Notes: generated from the letters alone by a model not told the origin. Counted from the stretch's first letter, positions 7,671-14,955 are shown. The stretch: DNA of 25,467 nt from DASUMP01 sp036277635 (GCA_036277635.1 DASUMP010000155.1:1-25467), one strand, 5' to 3'. Made by a program: numbers and translations.

Positions 7671-8488
7671 CCACCACCGATCCCCTGACCCCCGACGAGG
7701 TCGATCTGCTGGTGAGCGCCGAGCTCGACGGCGCGCTCGACGGCGCTGCTCACGACCTCGGGCTCGAGCCCGACGACGCGCGGGCCCGACTCGCCGCGAC
7801 GCCCGGTGTCGCCGAGCGACGCGCCGCGTTCGCGGCGGCGGTCGCGGCCAACCGGACCCCCGAGCCGTTGCCCGACGCGGTGCGCGCTCGCCTCGTCGCG
7901 CACACCCACGAGCCGATCCGCGCCAACACCGTCGGCACGAACGACGACCTCACCGCCCGCCGCGTGCAGCGAGCGTCGATCTGGAACCGGCGCCTGGTGG
8001 GTGCCGGTGCCGTCGCGGCCGCGTTGTTGCTCGTGGTCGGTGTGTTCGCGTCGCTGAACGCCGGCGACGACTCCGACGACAGTGCCGACGGCAGCGCGGC
8101 CGCCGAGCTGGACGAGGTCCGGGAGTACGGCGACCTGTCGAGCACGAATTCGTTGCGAAGAGCGCTCGCCTTCGCGGTCACGCCCGACGGCGACGACTCG
8201 GGCGGGCAGGCTCCCACGGGCGCCTCCTCCCAGGACACCGACGCCGGCGAGAGCTTCGATCCCGACGACGAGGCTTCCGCGACACAGCTCCGGCTGATGG
8301 TCGCCGATTGCACGCCGACCTTGTCGTCGCAGCTGGCCGACGGCGCGGCGCCCATCGCCCGCGGCACGGCCACCTACGACGGCGAACCCGCCGGTCTCGT
8401 GGTTTTCGACCTCGACGGGCGACGGTTCGCGGTGGTGTTCGACCCGAGCACGTGCGAACCCCGCACCACGCTGCTCGGACCGCCGTAG
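7667..8488 (+). CDS. single-pass membrane anti-sigma factor of the adjacent ECF sigma
   Basis: This 273-aa protein has a cytoplasmic N-terminal part (about 1-108) with helical, Ala/Asp-rich sequence (VDLLVSAELDGALDG), one transmembrane helix (about 111-131, VGAGAVAAALLLVVGVF) and an acidic, Gly/Ser-rich extracytoplasmic region. The start overlaps the sigma stop (ATGA), which together with the topology supports an anti-sigma role; the M. tuberculosis counterpart by position is Rv3912. The cytoplasmic domain has no cysteine and no HxxxCxxC motif, so it is not a zinc-binding anti-sigma factor. The only cysteines are Cys215 and Cys263 in the outer domain, which could form a disulfide. Sequence similarity to named anti-sigma families is not obvious, so context carries the call. 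Confidence 0.8.
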   Translation: MTTTDPLTPDEVDLLVSAELDGALDGAAHDLGLEPDDARARLAATPGVAERRAAFAAAVAANRTPEPLPDAVRARLVAHTHEPIRANTVGTNDDLTARRVQRASIWNRRLVGAGAVAAALLLVVGVFASLNAGDDSDDSADGSAAAELDEVREYGDLSSTNSLRRALAFAVTPDGDDSGGQAPTGASSQDTDAGESFDPDDEASATQLRLMVADCTPTLSSQLADGAAPIARGTATYDGEPAGLVVFDLDGRRFAVVFDPSTCEPRTTLLGPP

Positions 8489-8539
8489 TCGCGCCGCGCG
8501 CCCGCCGACCCGCCCCCCGAACCGGCGCACCCCCGCGGG

Positions 8540-8545
8540 TACGCT
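8540..8545 (+). promoter_or_regulatory. candidate -10 element (TACGCT) before the small membrane protein gene
   Basis: TACGCT, the same hexamer as at 2476, lies 28 nt before the ATG at 8573. A GGGAG ribosome binding site sits between at 8563-8567. A transcript starting near 8552 would carry the small membrane gene, trxB, trxA and the CwlM-like gene. The -35 region is not recognisable. Confidence 0.35.
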
Positions 8546-8572
8546 CCCGGGGCTGCAACTGCGGGAGCACCC

Positions 8573-8848
8573 ATGAGCGACTGGCCGGCGCAAGCCGCCG
8601 ATGCGATCGAGAACGCCGTCGCCGTCGCGCGCGAGCGCGGCGTCGAACCGGCGCAGCGCGCGACCCGGGCGATCGTGGTCGGAGTCGTCGTCGCCGCGGG
8701 CGTAGGCATCGCGGCGTTCGTCCTGGTCATCGGTCTGTTCCGCGGCCTCGTCGAAGTGTTCCAGGGCGAGGTCTGGGCGGCGTGGCTGACCCTCGCCGGA
8801 ATCTTCGCCGTGCTCGGCGCGGTTCTGTGGGCGAAGCGAACTCCGTGA
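8573..8848 (+). CDS. small two-helix membrane protein of unknown function
   Basis: This 91-aa protein has an amphipathic N-terminal helix (about 1-32, charged, with ARERGVEPAQRATR) and two transmembrane helices (about 33-57, IVVGVVVAAGVGIAAFVLVI, and 66-87, EVWAAWLTLAGIFAVLGAVLW) joined by a short loop; both ends would be cytoplasmic. It resembles the small holin-like or DUF membrane proteins often found in actinobacteria, but I do not recognise a defined family. The ATG at 8573 has GGGAG 5 nt upstream. The stop is 10 nt from the trxB start, whose ribosome binding site (GAAGAGG) overlaps the end of this gene, so the two are almost certainly co-transcribed. Confidence 0.75.
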   Translation: MSDWPAQAADAIENAVAVARERGVEPAQRATRAIVVGVVVAAGVGIAAFVLVIGLFRGLVEVFQGEVWAAWLTLAGIFAVLGAVLWAKRTP

Positions 8849-8858
8849 AGAGGCAGCC

Positions 8859-9788
8859 ATGACCGAAGTCCACGACGTCGTCATCATCGGGTCGGGTCCC
8901 GCCGGCCTGACGGCTGCGATCTATACCGCCCGCGCCAACCTGCATCCGGTGATGTTCGAGGGCATCGGCGCCGGCGGCCAGCTGATGCTCACGACCGACG
9001 TCGAGAACTTCCCGGGGTTCCCCGACGGGATCATGGGTCCCGACCTGATGGGTCACTTCCGCGATCAAGCCCTGCGTTTCGGCACCGAGGTCGTCACCGC
9101 CGACGTCGACCGGGTCGACCTGTCCGAGTCGCCGTTCGGCATCTGGGTCGGCGAGCGTGAGTACCGGGCACGGTCGGTCATCGTGTCGACCGGAGCGAAC
9201 GCGCGAATGCTCGGCCTGGAGAGCGAGCGGCGGTTGCTCGGCCACGGCGTCTCGACGTGCGCCACCTGCGACGGCTTCTTCTTCCGCGGCCAGGAGATCG
9301 CAGTCGTGGGCGGCGGCGACTCAGCGATCGAAGAAGCGAACTTCCTCACCCGCTTCGCCGACAAGGTGACCGTGATCCACCGACGCAAGGAGCTCCGCGC
9401 GTCGAAGATCATGCAAGACCGCGCCTTCGCGAACCCGAAGATCGAGTTCGTGTGGAACTCGGAGGTCGACGACGTGCTCGGCGAGGGCCGCGTCGAAGCG
9501 GTCCGACTGCGCGACGTCGAGACGGGCGCCACCACCGACCTGCCGGTCACCGGCATGTTCGTCGCGATCGGTCACGTCCCGAACACGTCGCTGTTCGTCG
9601 ATCAGCTCGACCTCGACGAGAACGGGTACATCCTCACCGAACCGGGGACGACCCGGACGTCGGTCGCCGGCGTCTTCGCGTCGGGCGACGTCCAGGACCA
9701 CACGTATCGTCAGGCGATCACAGCGGCCGGCAGCGGATGCATGGCGGCACTCGACGCGGAGCGGTATCTCGAAGCACTCGGCCACTGA
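8859..9788 (+). CDS. trxB: thioredoxin-disulfide reductase
   Basis: This 309-aa low-molecular-weight thioredoxin reductase is an FAD enzyme that passes electrons from NADPH to thioredoxin. The FAD-binding GSGPAG (11-16) and GAGGQLMLTTDVENFPGF are near the N-terminus. The redox-active CATC is at 134-137 in the NADPH domain, the NADPH dinucleotide fold has VVGGGDSAIEEA, and the C-terminal FAD motif is SVAGVFASGDVQD. Length and order are those of the bacterial enzyme, and all key residues are present. The start is ATG 8859 with GAAGAGG just upstream. The next gene is thioredoxin, 58 bp downstream, so reductase and substrate are made together. The counterpart in M. tuberculosis is trxB2. Confidence 0.97.
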   Translation: MTEVHDVVIIGSGPAGLTAAIYTARANLHPVMFEGIGAGGQLMLTTDVENFPGFPDGIMGPDLMGHFRDQALRFGTEVVTADVDRVDLSESPFGIWVGEREYRARSVIVSTGANARMLGLESERRLLGHGVSTCATCDGFFFRGQEIAVVGGGDSAIEEANFLTRFADKVTVIHRRKELRASKIMQDRAFANPKIEFVWNSEVDDVLGEGRVEAVRLRDVETGATTDLPVTGMFVAIGHVPNTSLFVDQLDLDENGYILTEPGTTRTSVAGVFASGDVQDHTYRQAITAAGSGCMAALDAERYLEALGH

Positions 9789-9846
9789 AGGCCGGTGGAC
9801 AACTCGATCACGCGCCCGCACGGGCCGTCACGAACAGGGGCAGACA

Positions 9847-10176
9847 GTGGCTGACGGAATTCTGACACTCGACGACGCGACGTTCTCCGAGAGCGTGCTC
9901 GGCGCCGACACGCCGGTCGTCGTCGACTTCTGGGCCGAGTGGTGTGGACCGTGCAAGATGATCGCTCCGGTGTTGGCAGAAATTGCCACCGATTACGCCG
10001 GCAAGGTCGCTGTCGCGAAGCTGAACGTCGACGAGAACCCCGACACCGCACGCCGCTACGAGGTCTTGAGCATCCCGACCCTGCTCGTCTTCGCGGACGG
10101 AGAGCTCCGCAAGCGGCTCGTGGGCGCGAAGGGCAAGGCCCAGCTGCTCGAGGAGCTCTCCGAGTACATCGGGTGA
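9847..10176 (+). CDS. trxA: thioredoxin
   Basis: This 109-aa cytoplasmic thioredoxin has the classical active site WCGPCK (Trp32-Cys33-Gly-Pro-Cys36-Lys) after VVVDFWAE, the conserved cis-proline loop SIPTLLVF and the C-terminal helix. It reduces protein disulfides (ribonucleotide reductase, peroxiredoxins, PAPS reductase) and is recycled by the TrxB encoded just upstream. The start is GTG 9847, preceded by AGGGG. The TGA stop overlaps the GTG start of the CwlM-like gene (GTGA at 10173-10176), so the two are probably translationally coupled. The same trx-cwlM adjacency is seen in mycobacteria. Confidence 0.97.
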   Translation: MADGILTLDDATFSESVLGADTPVVVDFWAEWCGPCKMIAPVLAEIATDYAGKVAVAKLNVDENPDTARRYEVLSIPTLLVFADGELRKRLVGAKGKAQLLEELSEYIG

Positions 10177-11183
10177 GCTCCGCTCGGCTGCTCCGGCTCG
10201 GCGACCGCGACGACGCGGTCCGCGAGCTCCAGGAGCGGCTCGCCGACGCGGGCTACCCCGTGATCGACGAACCGGGCTCCTACGCCGCCGACACCGAGCG
10301 CGCCGTGCGCGCGTTCCAAGGGGAGCGCCAACTGCGCGTCGACGGGATCTGCGGGCCGCAAACCTGGGGTGCGCTGGTCGAGAGCGCGTACGAGCTCGGC
10401 GATCGCCTGCTCTACACACGCACCCCGATGCTCCGGGGCGACGACGTGGTCGACCTCCAGCACCGCTTGAACGCAATGGGCTTCGACGCCGGGCGCGAGG
10501 ACGGCATCTTCGGACCGGCGACCGAGCGCGCGCTCCGACAGTTCCAGCGCGATGCCGGCCTCGCCACCGACGGCGTCTGCGGACCCGCGACGCGCGCGCA
10601 CCTCGACCGTGTCGGGCGCCTGGCCGCGGGCTCGGTTGCGACAGTCCGCGAGCGCGACGACCTGGCGCGCTCCTCCCGCCGGCTCACCGGGCAGCGCATC
10701 TTCGTCGCGGTCGAGCCTGGCCTCGACGTACTCGGTCGCGCCCTCGCTGCCGAGCTCGCGAGCGTGGGTGCCGAGACCGTGCTCGACGTCTCCGGCGTCG
10801 CCGATCCGACGCTGGCCGAGGCCGCCAACGACAGCGCGGCCGACGTGTTCCTCGCGGTCCGCTCCACCGACGGACCCCTCGAAGGGCGGTGCGTGTTCTT
10901 CGAACACCGCCGGTACCGATCCGAAGCGGGTCACGCCGTCGCCCGACGCGTCGACGAAGAGCTCGCCGGGATCCTCGGTCCGGCGCGCGGCCCGGTCGGG
11001 CGGGCCGACACCGTGCTGCGCGAGACCCGCATGGCCGCGGTGCTGTGCGAGGTCGCTGTGCGCGGCGACGTGACGTCGATGGCCGTCGTGGTCACGCGCG
11101 CCGGGGAGCTCGCCCGCGCCATCGCGCGCGGGCTGCGGCGCGGCGTCGAGGAGCCGGTCGACGTCGAGGACGCGCGGGGCTGA
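10173..11183 (+). CDS. cwlM: CwlM-like protein: two peptidoglycan-binding domains plus a degenerate Amidase_3 domain
   Basis: This 336-aa protein has no signal peptide and should be cytoplasmic. Two PG_binding_1 repeats (about 5-68 and 80-147, each with an LxxGDxxxxVxxLQxRL start and a DGxxGPxT core) precede an N-acetylmuramoyl-L-alanine amidase fold (about 172-325). The zinc-ligand His of the DPGHGG motif is replaced (EPGLD, Leu184), and the second His of the SIHAN motif is Arg230 (LAVRST). Only the catalytic-type Glu (LCEVAV, Glu293) remains. Hydrolase activity is therefore unlikely. In M. tuberculosis CwlM is a non-enzymatic cytoplasmic regulator of MurA and a partner of MurJ. The same position (after trxB-trxA, convergent with parB) supports orthology. 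The C-terminal tail has no Thr or Ser in its last 20 residues, unlike the phosphorylated mycobacterial tail. The GTG start overlaps the trxA stop. Confidence 0.87.
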   Translation: MSSARLLRLGDRDDAVRELQERLADAGYPVIDEPGSYAADTERAVRAFQGERQLRVDGICGPQTWGALVESAYELGDRLLYTRTPMLRGDDVVDLQHRLNAMGFDAGREDGIFGPATERALRQFQRDAGLATDGVCGPATRAHLDRVGRLAAGSVATVRERDDLARSSRRLTGQRIFVAVEPGLDVLGRALAAELASVGAETVLDVSGVADPTLAEAANDSAADVFLAVRSTDGPLEGRCVFFEHRRYRSEAGHAVARRVDEELAGILGPARGPVGRADTVLRETRMAAVLCEVAVRGDVTSMAVVVTRAGELARAIARGLRRGVEEPVDVEDARG

Positions 11184-11199
11184 TCGGCCCTCAGGCCGA
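11184..11199. terminator. hairpin at the convergent cwlM/parB ends
   Basis: TCGGCC-CTCA-GGCCGA forms a perfect 6-bp stem and covers the 7-bp gap between the two convergent stop codons and the last codons of parB. It is symmetric, so it could terminate transcription from both sides. No T tract is present. Confidence 0.35.
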
Positions 11200-12090
11200 C
11201 CCGTTCGCGCCCGCTGACCCCGTCGAGGGCGTCGGACCCGCCATCACCCGGTAGATCCGCTCGAGGTCTTCGAGCGTCGCGAAGTCGATCTGCACCTTCC
11301 CGCGCTTGGGGCCCATCGAGATCGAGACCCGCGTCTCCAGGAGGTCCCCCAACAGCTCTTCGAGTTCGAGCAGCCCCGGGGGGCGGAGCTTGGGCGATCG
11401 CGTGGCCGGCGTGCGCTCCCGCGGGTCCTCACTGCGCGCCCGAATCGCCTCTTCGACCTCGCGCACCGACAGCTCGTCGTGCACGACTCGCTTCGCGAGC
11501 TGCTCCTGGAACGACCGGTCGGGGGTGCCGAGGAGCGCGCGGGCGTGTCCCATGCGCAACGACCCCTCCTTGACGTACCGCTGGATCGTTGGTGGCAGCT
11601 GCAGGAGCCGCAAGGTGTTCGTGACGCTGGCCCGGCTGCGGCCGACCCGGGCTGCAACCTCGTCGTGGGTCAGGCCGAAGTCCTCGATCAGCTGCTGGTA
11701 CGCCGCGGCTTCTTCGATCGCGTTCAACGACTCGCGCTGGACGTTCTCGATGATCGCCTGCTGCAGCACCGAGAGGTTGTCGGCGGTCCGCACCAGCGCG
11801 GGGATCGACTGGAGCCCGACGCGACGAGCGGCACGCCAGCGCCGCTCACCCGCGATCAGCTCGTAGGCGTCGCCGTCGGGACGCACGAGGACGGGTTGCA
11901 GCACGCCGACCTCACGGATCGACTCGGCGAGCGCACCGAGCGCCTCCTCATCGAAGTGCTCGCGCGGCTGCTGCGGGTTCGGGCGGATCGCCGCCACCGG
12001 CAGCTCCTCGAGCCCGACCGGCGCGTCAGTCACCGCACTCGTCGGGATCAGCGCGCCGAGGCCCTTACCCAGTCCGCCGGGTCGCGCCAC
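11191..12090 (-). CDS. parB: chromosome-partitioning protein ParB (CTPase, parS-binding)
   Basis: This 299-aa protein binds parS near the origin, loads as a CTP-dependent sliding clamp and stimulates ParA. The N-terminal GLGKGLGALIP (about 6-16) is the ParA-interaction peptide. The CTP-binding region follows, with NPQQPREHFDEEAL (38-51), GERRWRAAR (81-89) and ENVQRE (115-120). The helix-turn-helix THDEVAARVGRSRASVTNTLRL (about 141-162) contacts parS. The C-terminal dimerisation part (about 240-285) contains LEELLGDLLETRVSI. The start is GTG 12090, 26 nt inside parA, with a full AAGGAGG 6 nt upstream. Two parS sites lie in front of parA. All catalytic and binding motifs look intact. Confidence 0.97.
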   Translation of the reverse strand: MARPGGLGKGLGALIPTSAVTDAPVGLEELPVAAIRPNPQQPREHFDEEALGALAESIREVGVLQPVLVRPDGDAYELIAGERRWRAARRVGLQSIPALVRTADNLSVLQQAIIENVQRESLNAIEEAAAYQQLIEDFGLTHDEVAARVGRSRASVTNTLRLLQLPPTIQRYVKEGSLRMGHARALLGTPDRSFQEQLAKRVVHDELSVREVEEAIRARSEDPRERTPATRSPKLRPPGLLELEELLGDLLETRVSISMGPKRGKVQIDFATLEDLERIYRVMAGPTPSTGSAGANGSA

Positions 12091-13267
12091 GACCCACCTC
12101 CTTCGCGAGTTCGCGGTACGCCACGGCGCCCCGCGACGACGAGTCGAACACCGTCACCGGCTGGCCGAACGACGGCGCCTCGGAGATGCGCACCGTGCGG
12201 GGCACCACCGTTCGGTACACCTTGGGACCGAAGTGGGCACGTACCTCCTGCTCCACCTGCTCCGACAGCTTCGTGCGCGCGTCGAACATCGTCAGGACGA
12301 TGCCACGCACTTCCAGGGCGGGATTGAGGTTCGAACGCACCAGCGAGACATTGCGCAGGAGCTGGCCGAGCCCCTCGAGCGCGTAGTACTCGCATTGGAT
12401 CGGCACGATCACATCGTCGGCAGCCGCCAACCCGTTGACCGTGAGCAGGCCGAGCGAGGGTGGGCAGTCGATGATCGTGAAGTCGTACTGATCCCGCACT
12501 TCGTGCAGCGCTCGGCGCAGCTTCAGCTCCCGGGAAAACGCCGGTACGAGCTCGATCTCGGCTCCGGCGAGGTCGATCGTCGCCGGACACACGAAGAGGT
12601 TGCGCACCGTGGTCGGCTCGACACAGTCCTCCACCGGCGTGTCGTTCATGATCACGTCGTAGATCGAACCCTCGACGTTGCGATGACTGATCCCGAGCCC
12701 CGTGGTCGCGTTGCCCTGTGGGTCGAGGTCGATGACCAGCACTCGGAACCCGAGGTCGGCGAGCGCAGCACCGAGGTTGACCGTCGTCGTCGTCTTGCCG
12801 ACGCCGCCCTTCTGGTTGGCGATGGCAACGATACGCGGAAGGGGGTACTCCTCACGCGGCTCGTCGGCTGCCGCCGCGAGGACGTCGTCGTCGATCGGGA
12901 CTGTGCCCACTCGTGCTCCCGCTCCCTCGGTCTCGGCCGCGCCCGGGCCTGCGTCGGTCGTTCCCTGCCGCGGCTCGGTGGCGCCCTGGTCGGTGTCCGG
13001 GTCCGTCTGCGTCGCTTCCCCGCCCTGACTCTCGGACGGTTCCTGGTCGTCGGCGTCGGAACCTGCGTCCGGCGGTGCCGGGCGGACTTCGGGGGTGCTG
13101 TCGAGCGCCCCGACCGGGACGTGGTGATCGATGTCCGTGTCCGCCTCAGCGTCGGTTGCAGCTTCGGGGGGAGGCGCGGTTGATTGTGTCACGTCTCCCG
13201 AAGCGTCGAAAGTCCGGCGCCGAAAAAGTCGGCGTCGAGGACGCTGGTCGGCGGCTTCAGCGCTCAT
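12065..13267 (-). CDS. parA: chromosome-partitioning ATPase ParA (Soj/MinD superfamily) with long acidic N-terminal extension
   Basis: Deviant Walker A ATPase that moves ParB-parS complexes over the nucleoid. With the ATG at 13267 the protein has 400 residues. Residues 1-143 are a low-complexity Asp/Glu/Thr/Pro-rich extension preceded by an Arg-rich patch (RPRRRLFRRR). The ATPase core holds KGGVGKT (153-159), VIDLDPQGNATTGLG, the Walker B-type stretch FTIIDCPPSLG and VVPRTVRISEAPSFGQPV. The family usually has 260-350 residues. An internal GTG at 12910 with a GGGAG 5 nt upstream would give a conventional 281-aa protein, so both starts are possible. I chose the ATG because the frame stays open, the extension is coding-like, and the parS sites and intergenic space fit upstream of it. 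The upstream GAGG is 3 nt from the ATG. parB overlaps its end. Confidence 0.93.
   Translation of the reverse strand: MSAEAADQRPRRRLFRRRTFDASGDVTQSTAPPPEAATDAEADTDIDHHVPVGALDSTPEVRPAPPDAGSDADDQEPSESQGGEATQTDPDTDQGATEPRQGTTDAGPGAAETEGAGARVGTVPIDDDVLAAAADEPREEYPLPRIVAIANQKGGVGKTTTTVNLGAALADLGFRVLVIDLDPQGNATTGLGISHRNVEGSIYDVIMNDTPVEDCVEPTTVRNLFVCPATIDLAGAEIELVPAFSRELKLRRALHEVRDQYDFTIIDCPPSLGLLTVNGLAAADDVIVPIQCEYYALEGLGQLLRNVSLVRSNLNPALEVRGIVLTMFDARTKLSEQVEQEVRAHFGPKVYRTVVPRTVRISEAPSFGQPVTVFDSSSRGAVAYRELAKEVGRGATRRTG
12097..12103 (-). promoter_or_regulatory. perfect Shine-Dalgarno of parB inside the parA coding region
   Basis: AAGGAGG (AAGGAGGTG, a 9-nt match to the 16S tail) lies 6 nt before the parB GTG start and within the last codons of parA. 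It fixes the parB start and explains how parB is translated despite its 26-nt overlap with parA. Confidence 0.85.
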
Positions 13268-13298
13268 TGACCTCGGAATCGTCGGTCGCAGGCTCGAC

Positions 13299-13312
13299 GT
13301 TCCACGTGGAAC
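13299..13312. promoter_or_regulatory. parS: parS site 1 (ParB binding)
   Basis: GTTCCACGTGGAAC is a perfect 14-bp palindrome that fits the ParB-box family (general consensus TGTTTCACGTGAAACA, with a symmetric T-to-C change). It is 31 bp upstream of the parA ATG. The flanking bases (C and C) do not extend the palindrome to 16 bp. Confidence 0.87.
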
Positions 13313-13337
13313 CTCGTCGCCCTGAACGTTCGGTGCA

Positions 13338-13353
13338 TGTTCCACGTGGAACA
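13338..13353. promoter_or_regulatory. parS: parS site 2 (ParB binding)
   Basis: TGTTCCACGTGGAACA is a perfect 16-bp palindrome of the ParB-box type, with its centre exactly 40 bp from that of site 1. A half-site, GTGGAAC, follows directly at 13354-13360. Both sites lie in the 113-bp gap between rsmG and parA, so ParB bound here would also sit over the parAB promoter region. Confidence 0.92.
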
Positions 13354-13380
13354 GTGGAACGAGTGCCGGGGCCGACGGTA

Positions 13381-14052
13381 CTACCAGAGCGGTCGCTTCG
13401 TCGGGATCCCGAGTCGTCGTGGCTGTCGCTCCTCCACCACCGCCGTCCTGACGATCACCGCAAACGTCCCCTCGTCGAGCCCGTACCGACCGACGAGCAC
13501 GAGTCCGAGTCCGGCGAGGGGCTCCGTGGGCCAGCGATCGAGCCCGCGAGCCGCCGCAACGGGGGGTTCGCTCACCACCAACGCGCCCCCCACCCGCAGG
13601 AAGGCTCCGCCCAGCTCCGCCGTGGGTGCCGGCGCCGCGAACGACCGGGCCACCACTACGTCGAAGCGGCCTCGGAGCCCCGATTCGCGTGCCGCGTGCT
13701 CCGCTCGGCCCTCCACCACTCGGACCCGGTGCTCGAGCCCGAGCGTCGCCACCGCGGTCCGCAGCCAGGCGCACCGGCGGCGGCCAGCGTCGAGCAGGAC
13801 CAGCTGCATACGGTCGTGCTCGACCGCGAGAGGGAGACCGGGCACCCCGGCTCCCGAGCCGAGGTCGAGGACCTCTGCGCCGTTCAGATGCGCTCGGATG
13901 GTGGGTGCGTGGGGCTGTGCCGCCACCAGCGCCGCGGCGAAGCCCCGCGCATGGGCCACGTGTGGGCCCACGGGTCCGGGGCCGAGGAATCCCTGCTGGC
14001 GCGCCGCTTCGAGGACGCCGATGAGAGGCGACCGCGGATCGGCGTCGCTCAC
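13381..14052 (-). CDS. rsmG: 16S rRNA (guanine-N7)-methyltransferase RsmG (GidB)
   Basis: This 223-aa SAM-dependent methyltransferase modifies G527 (E. coli numbering) of 16S rRNA; its loss gives low-level streptomycin resistance in several bacteria. The SAM-binding motif VLDLGSGAGVPGLPLA (61-76) and the acidic end of the next strand (LVLLDAGRRRCAWL) are typical, as are VVARSFAAP (about 133-141) and the C-terminal GIPTKRPLW. Length is normal. The GTG start at 14052 overlaps the jag stop by 4 nt (GTGA). It belongs to the rpmH-to-rsmG minus-strand cluster. The parAB genes follow after 113 bp containing two parS sites. Confidence 0.94.
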   Translation of the reverse strand: MSDADPRSPLIGVLEAARQQGFLGPGPVGPHVAHARGFAAALVAAQPHAPTIRAHLNGAEVLDLGSGAGVPGLPLAVEHDRMQLVLLDAGRRRCAWLRTAVATLGLEHRVRVVEGRAEHAARESGLRGRFDVVVARSFAAPAPTAELGGAFLRVGGALVVSEPPVAAARGLDRWPTEPLAGLGLVLVGRYGLDEGTFAVIVRTAVVEERQPRRLGIPTKRPLW

Positions 14053-14954
14053 TCGGGCCGGATCACCACCCGCCGGCGGGTGTCCTCCCCGACCGACGCA
14101 GTCGTCACCCCGTCGATCTCGGCGACCGTGTCGTGGACGACCTTGCGGTCGGGGGGGCTCATCGGCTCCAACGCCCGCTCCTCCCCGCTGGCGCGCACCT
14201 GCTCGGCGAGCCCCCGGGTGAACTCGGCCAGCGCTTCACGGCGGCGCTGGCGGTAGCCCGCGACGTCGACGTGGATGCGCGCGCTCTGCCCGCTCGTGGC
14301 GTGCTGCACCACGGCCCGGGTCAGCTCCTCGATCGCGGCGAGCGTCGCGCCCTTGGGGCCGACCAGGATCCCGAGGTCGGACCCGTCGACCGTGACGTCG
14401 ACGGCGTCGTCACCGATGGTCACCTCGACCGATGCCTCGAGGTCGAACGCCTGCACGAGCCCCGACGCGAAGTCCCGCGCGGAGCTCGCCTGCTCTTCGA
14501 TCGACAGATCGTCGTGGTCCACCGTGCTGTCCTCCTGGTCGGGCCGGGAGACCGGCGCCGCGACTGTCGCTCCGCCGGCCCCGCGACTGCGGCGTCGACG
14601 AGGGCTGCGATTCGAACGGGCTCCACCTTCGTTGCGCGCCTCGGCACGTCCGGCGCCGTCGGCGCCGTCGGCGTCGGCGGCGCTCGACGCTCCCTCTCGG
14701 GATCCCCGACGGCGGGCGCCGTCGCGACCCCCACGCGCCGGGCGATTGCGCCTCCGTCGGTCCGACGGCTTCTCCCGCGAGATCGGTCGCACTCGGGCGC
14801 GGATGCGGGCATCGACGCGGCCGAAGCCGAGGACACCGCCCTTCGCGTCCTGCAGCACCTCGAACTCGAGCTCGTCCTCGACGACACCCAGACGGTCGAG
14901 GGCGAGCTCCTTGGCTTCCTCGAGTGAACGGGCAGAGACTTCGATCCACTCCAT
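14049..14954 (-). CDS. jag: Jag/KhpB (EloR-type) RNA-binding protein: Jag_N, KH and R3H domains
   Basis: This 301-aa cytoplasmic RNA-binding protein has a Jag_N domain (about 1-52, EVSARSLEEAKELAL ... GGVLGFGRVDARI), a disordered linker (about 55-158) rich in Arg, Gly and Ala, a type II KH domain (about 160-232, with GPKG at 199-202) and an R3H domain (about 235-300, ending TRRRVVIRP). In Gram-positives this protein influences cell elongation and binds many RNAs; its place next to yidC is conserved across bacteria. The linker holds several RRRR and RGG-like clusters, so it may itself bind RNA. The ATG at 14954 is 1 nt after the yidC stop, so translation is likely coupled. Its stop overlaps rsmG. 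Confidence 0.95.
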   Translation of the reverse strand: MEWIEVSARSLEEAKELALDRLGVVEDELEFEVLQDAKGGVLGFGRVDARIRARVRPISREKPSDRRRRNRPARGGRDGARRRGSREGASSAADADGADGAGRAEARNEGGARSNRSPRRRRSRGAGGATVAAPVSRPDQEDSTVDHDDLSIEEQASSARDFASGLVQAFDLEASVEVTIGDDAVDVTVDGSDLGILVGPKGATLAAIEELTRAVVQHATSGQSARIHVDVAGYRQRRREALAEFTRGLAEQVRASGEERALEPMSPPDRKVVHDTVAEIDGVTTASVGEDTRRRVVIRPE

Positions 14955-14955
14955 G

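Noticed and set aside
13268..13774. Extension of parA upstream of 13267, reading through the parS sites
   Set aside because: It would translate both parS palindromes and overlap much of rsmG antisense to its frame; nothing in it resembles a protein domain.
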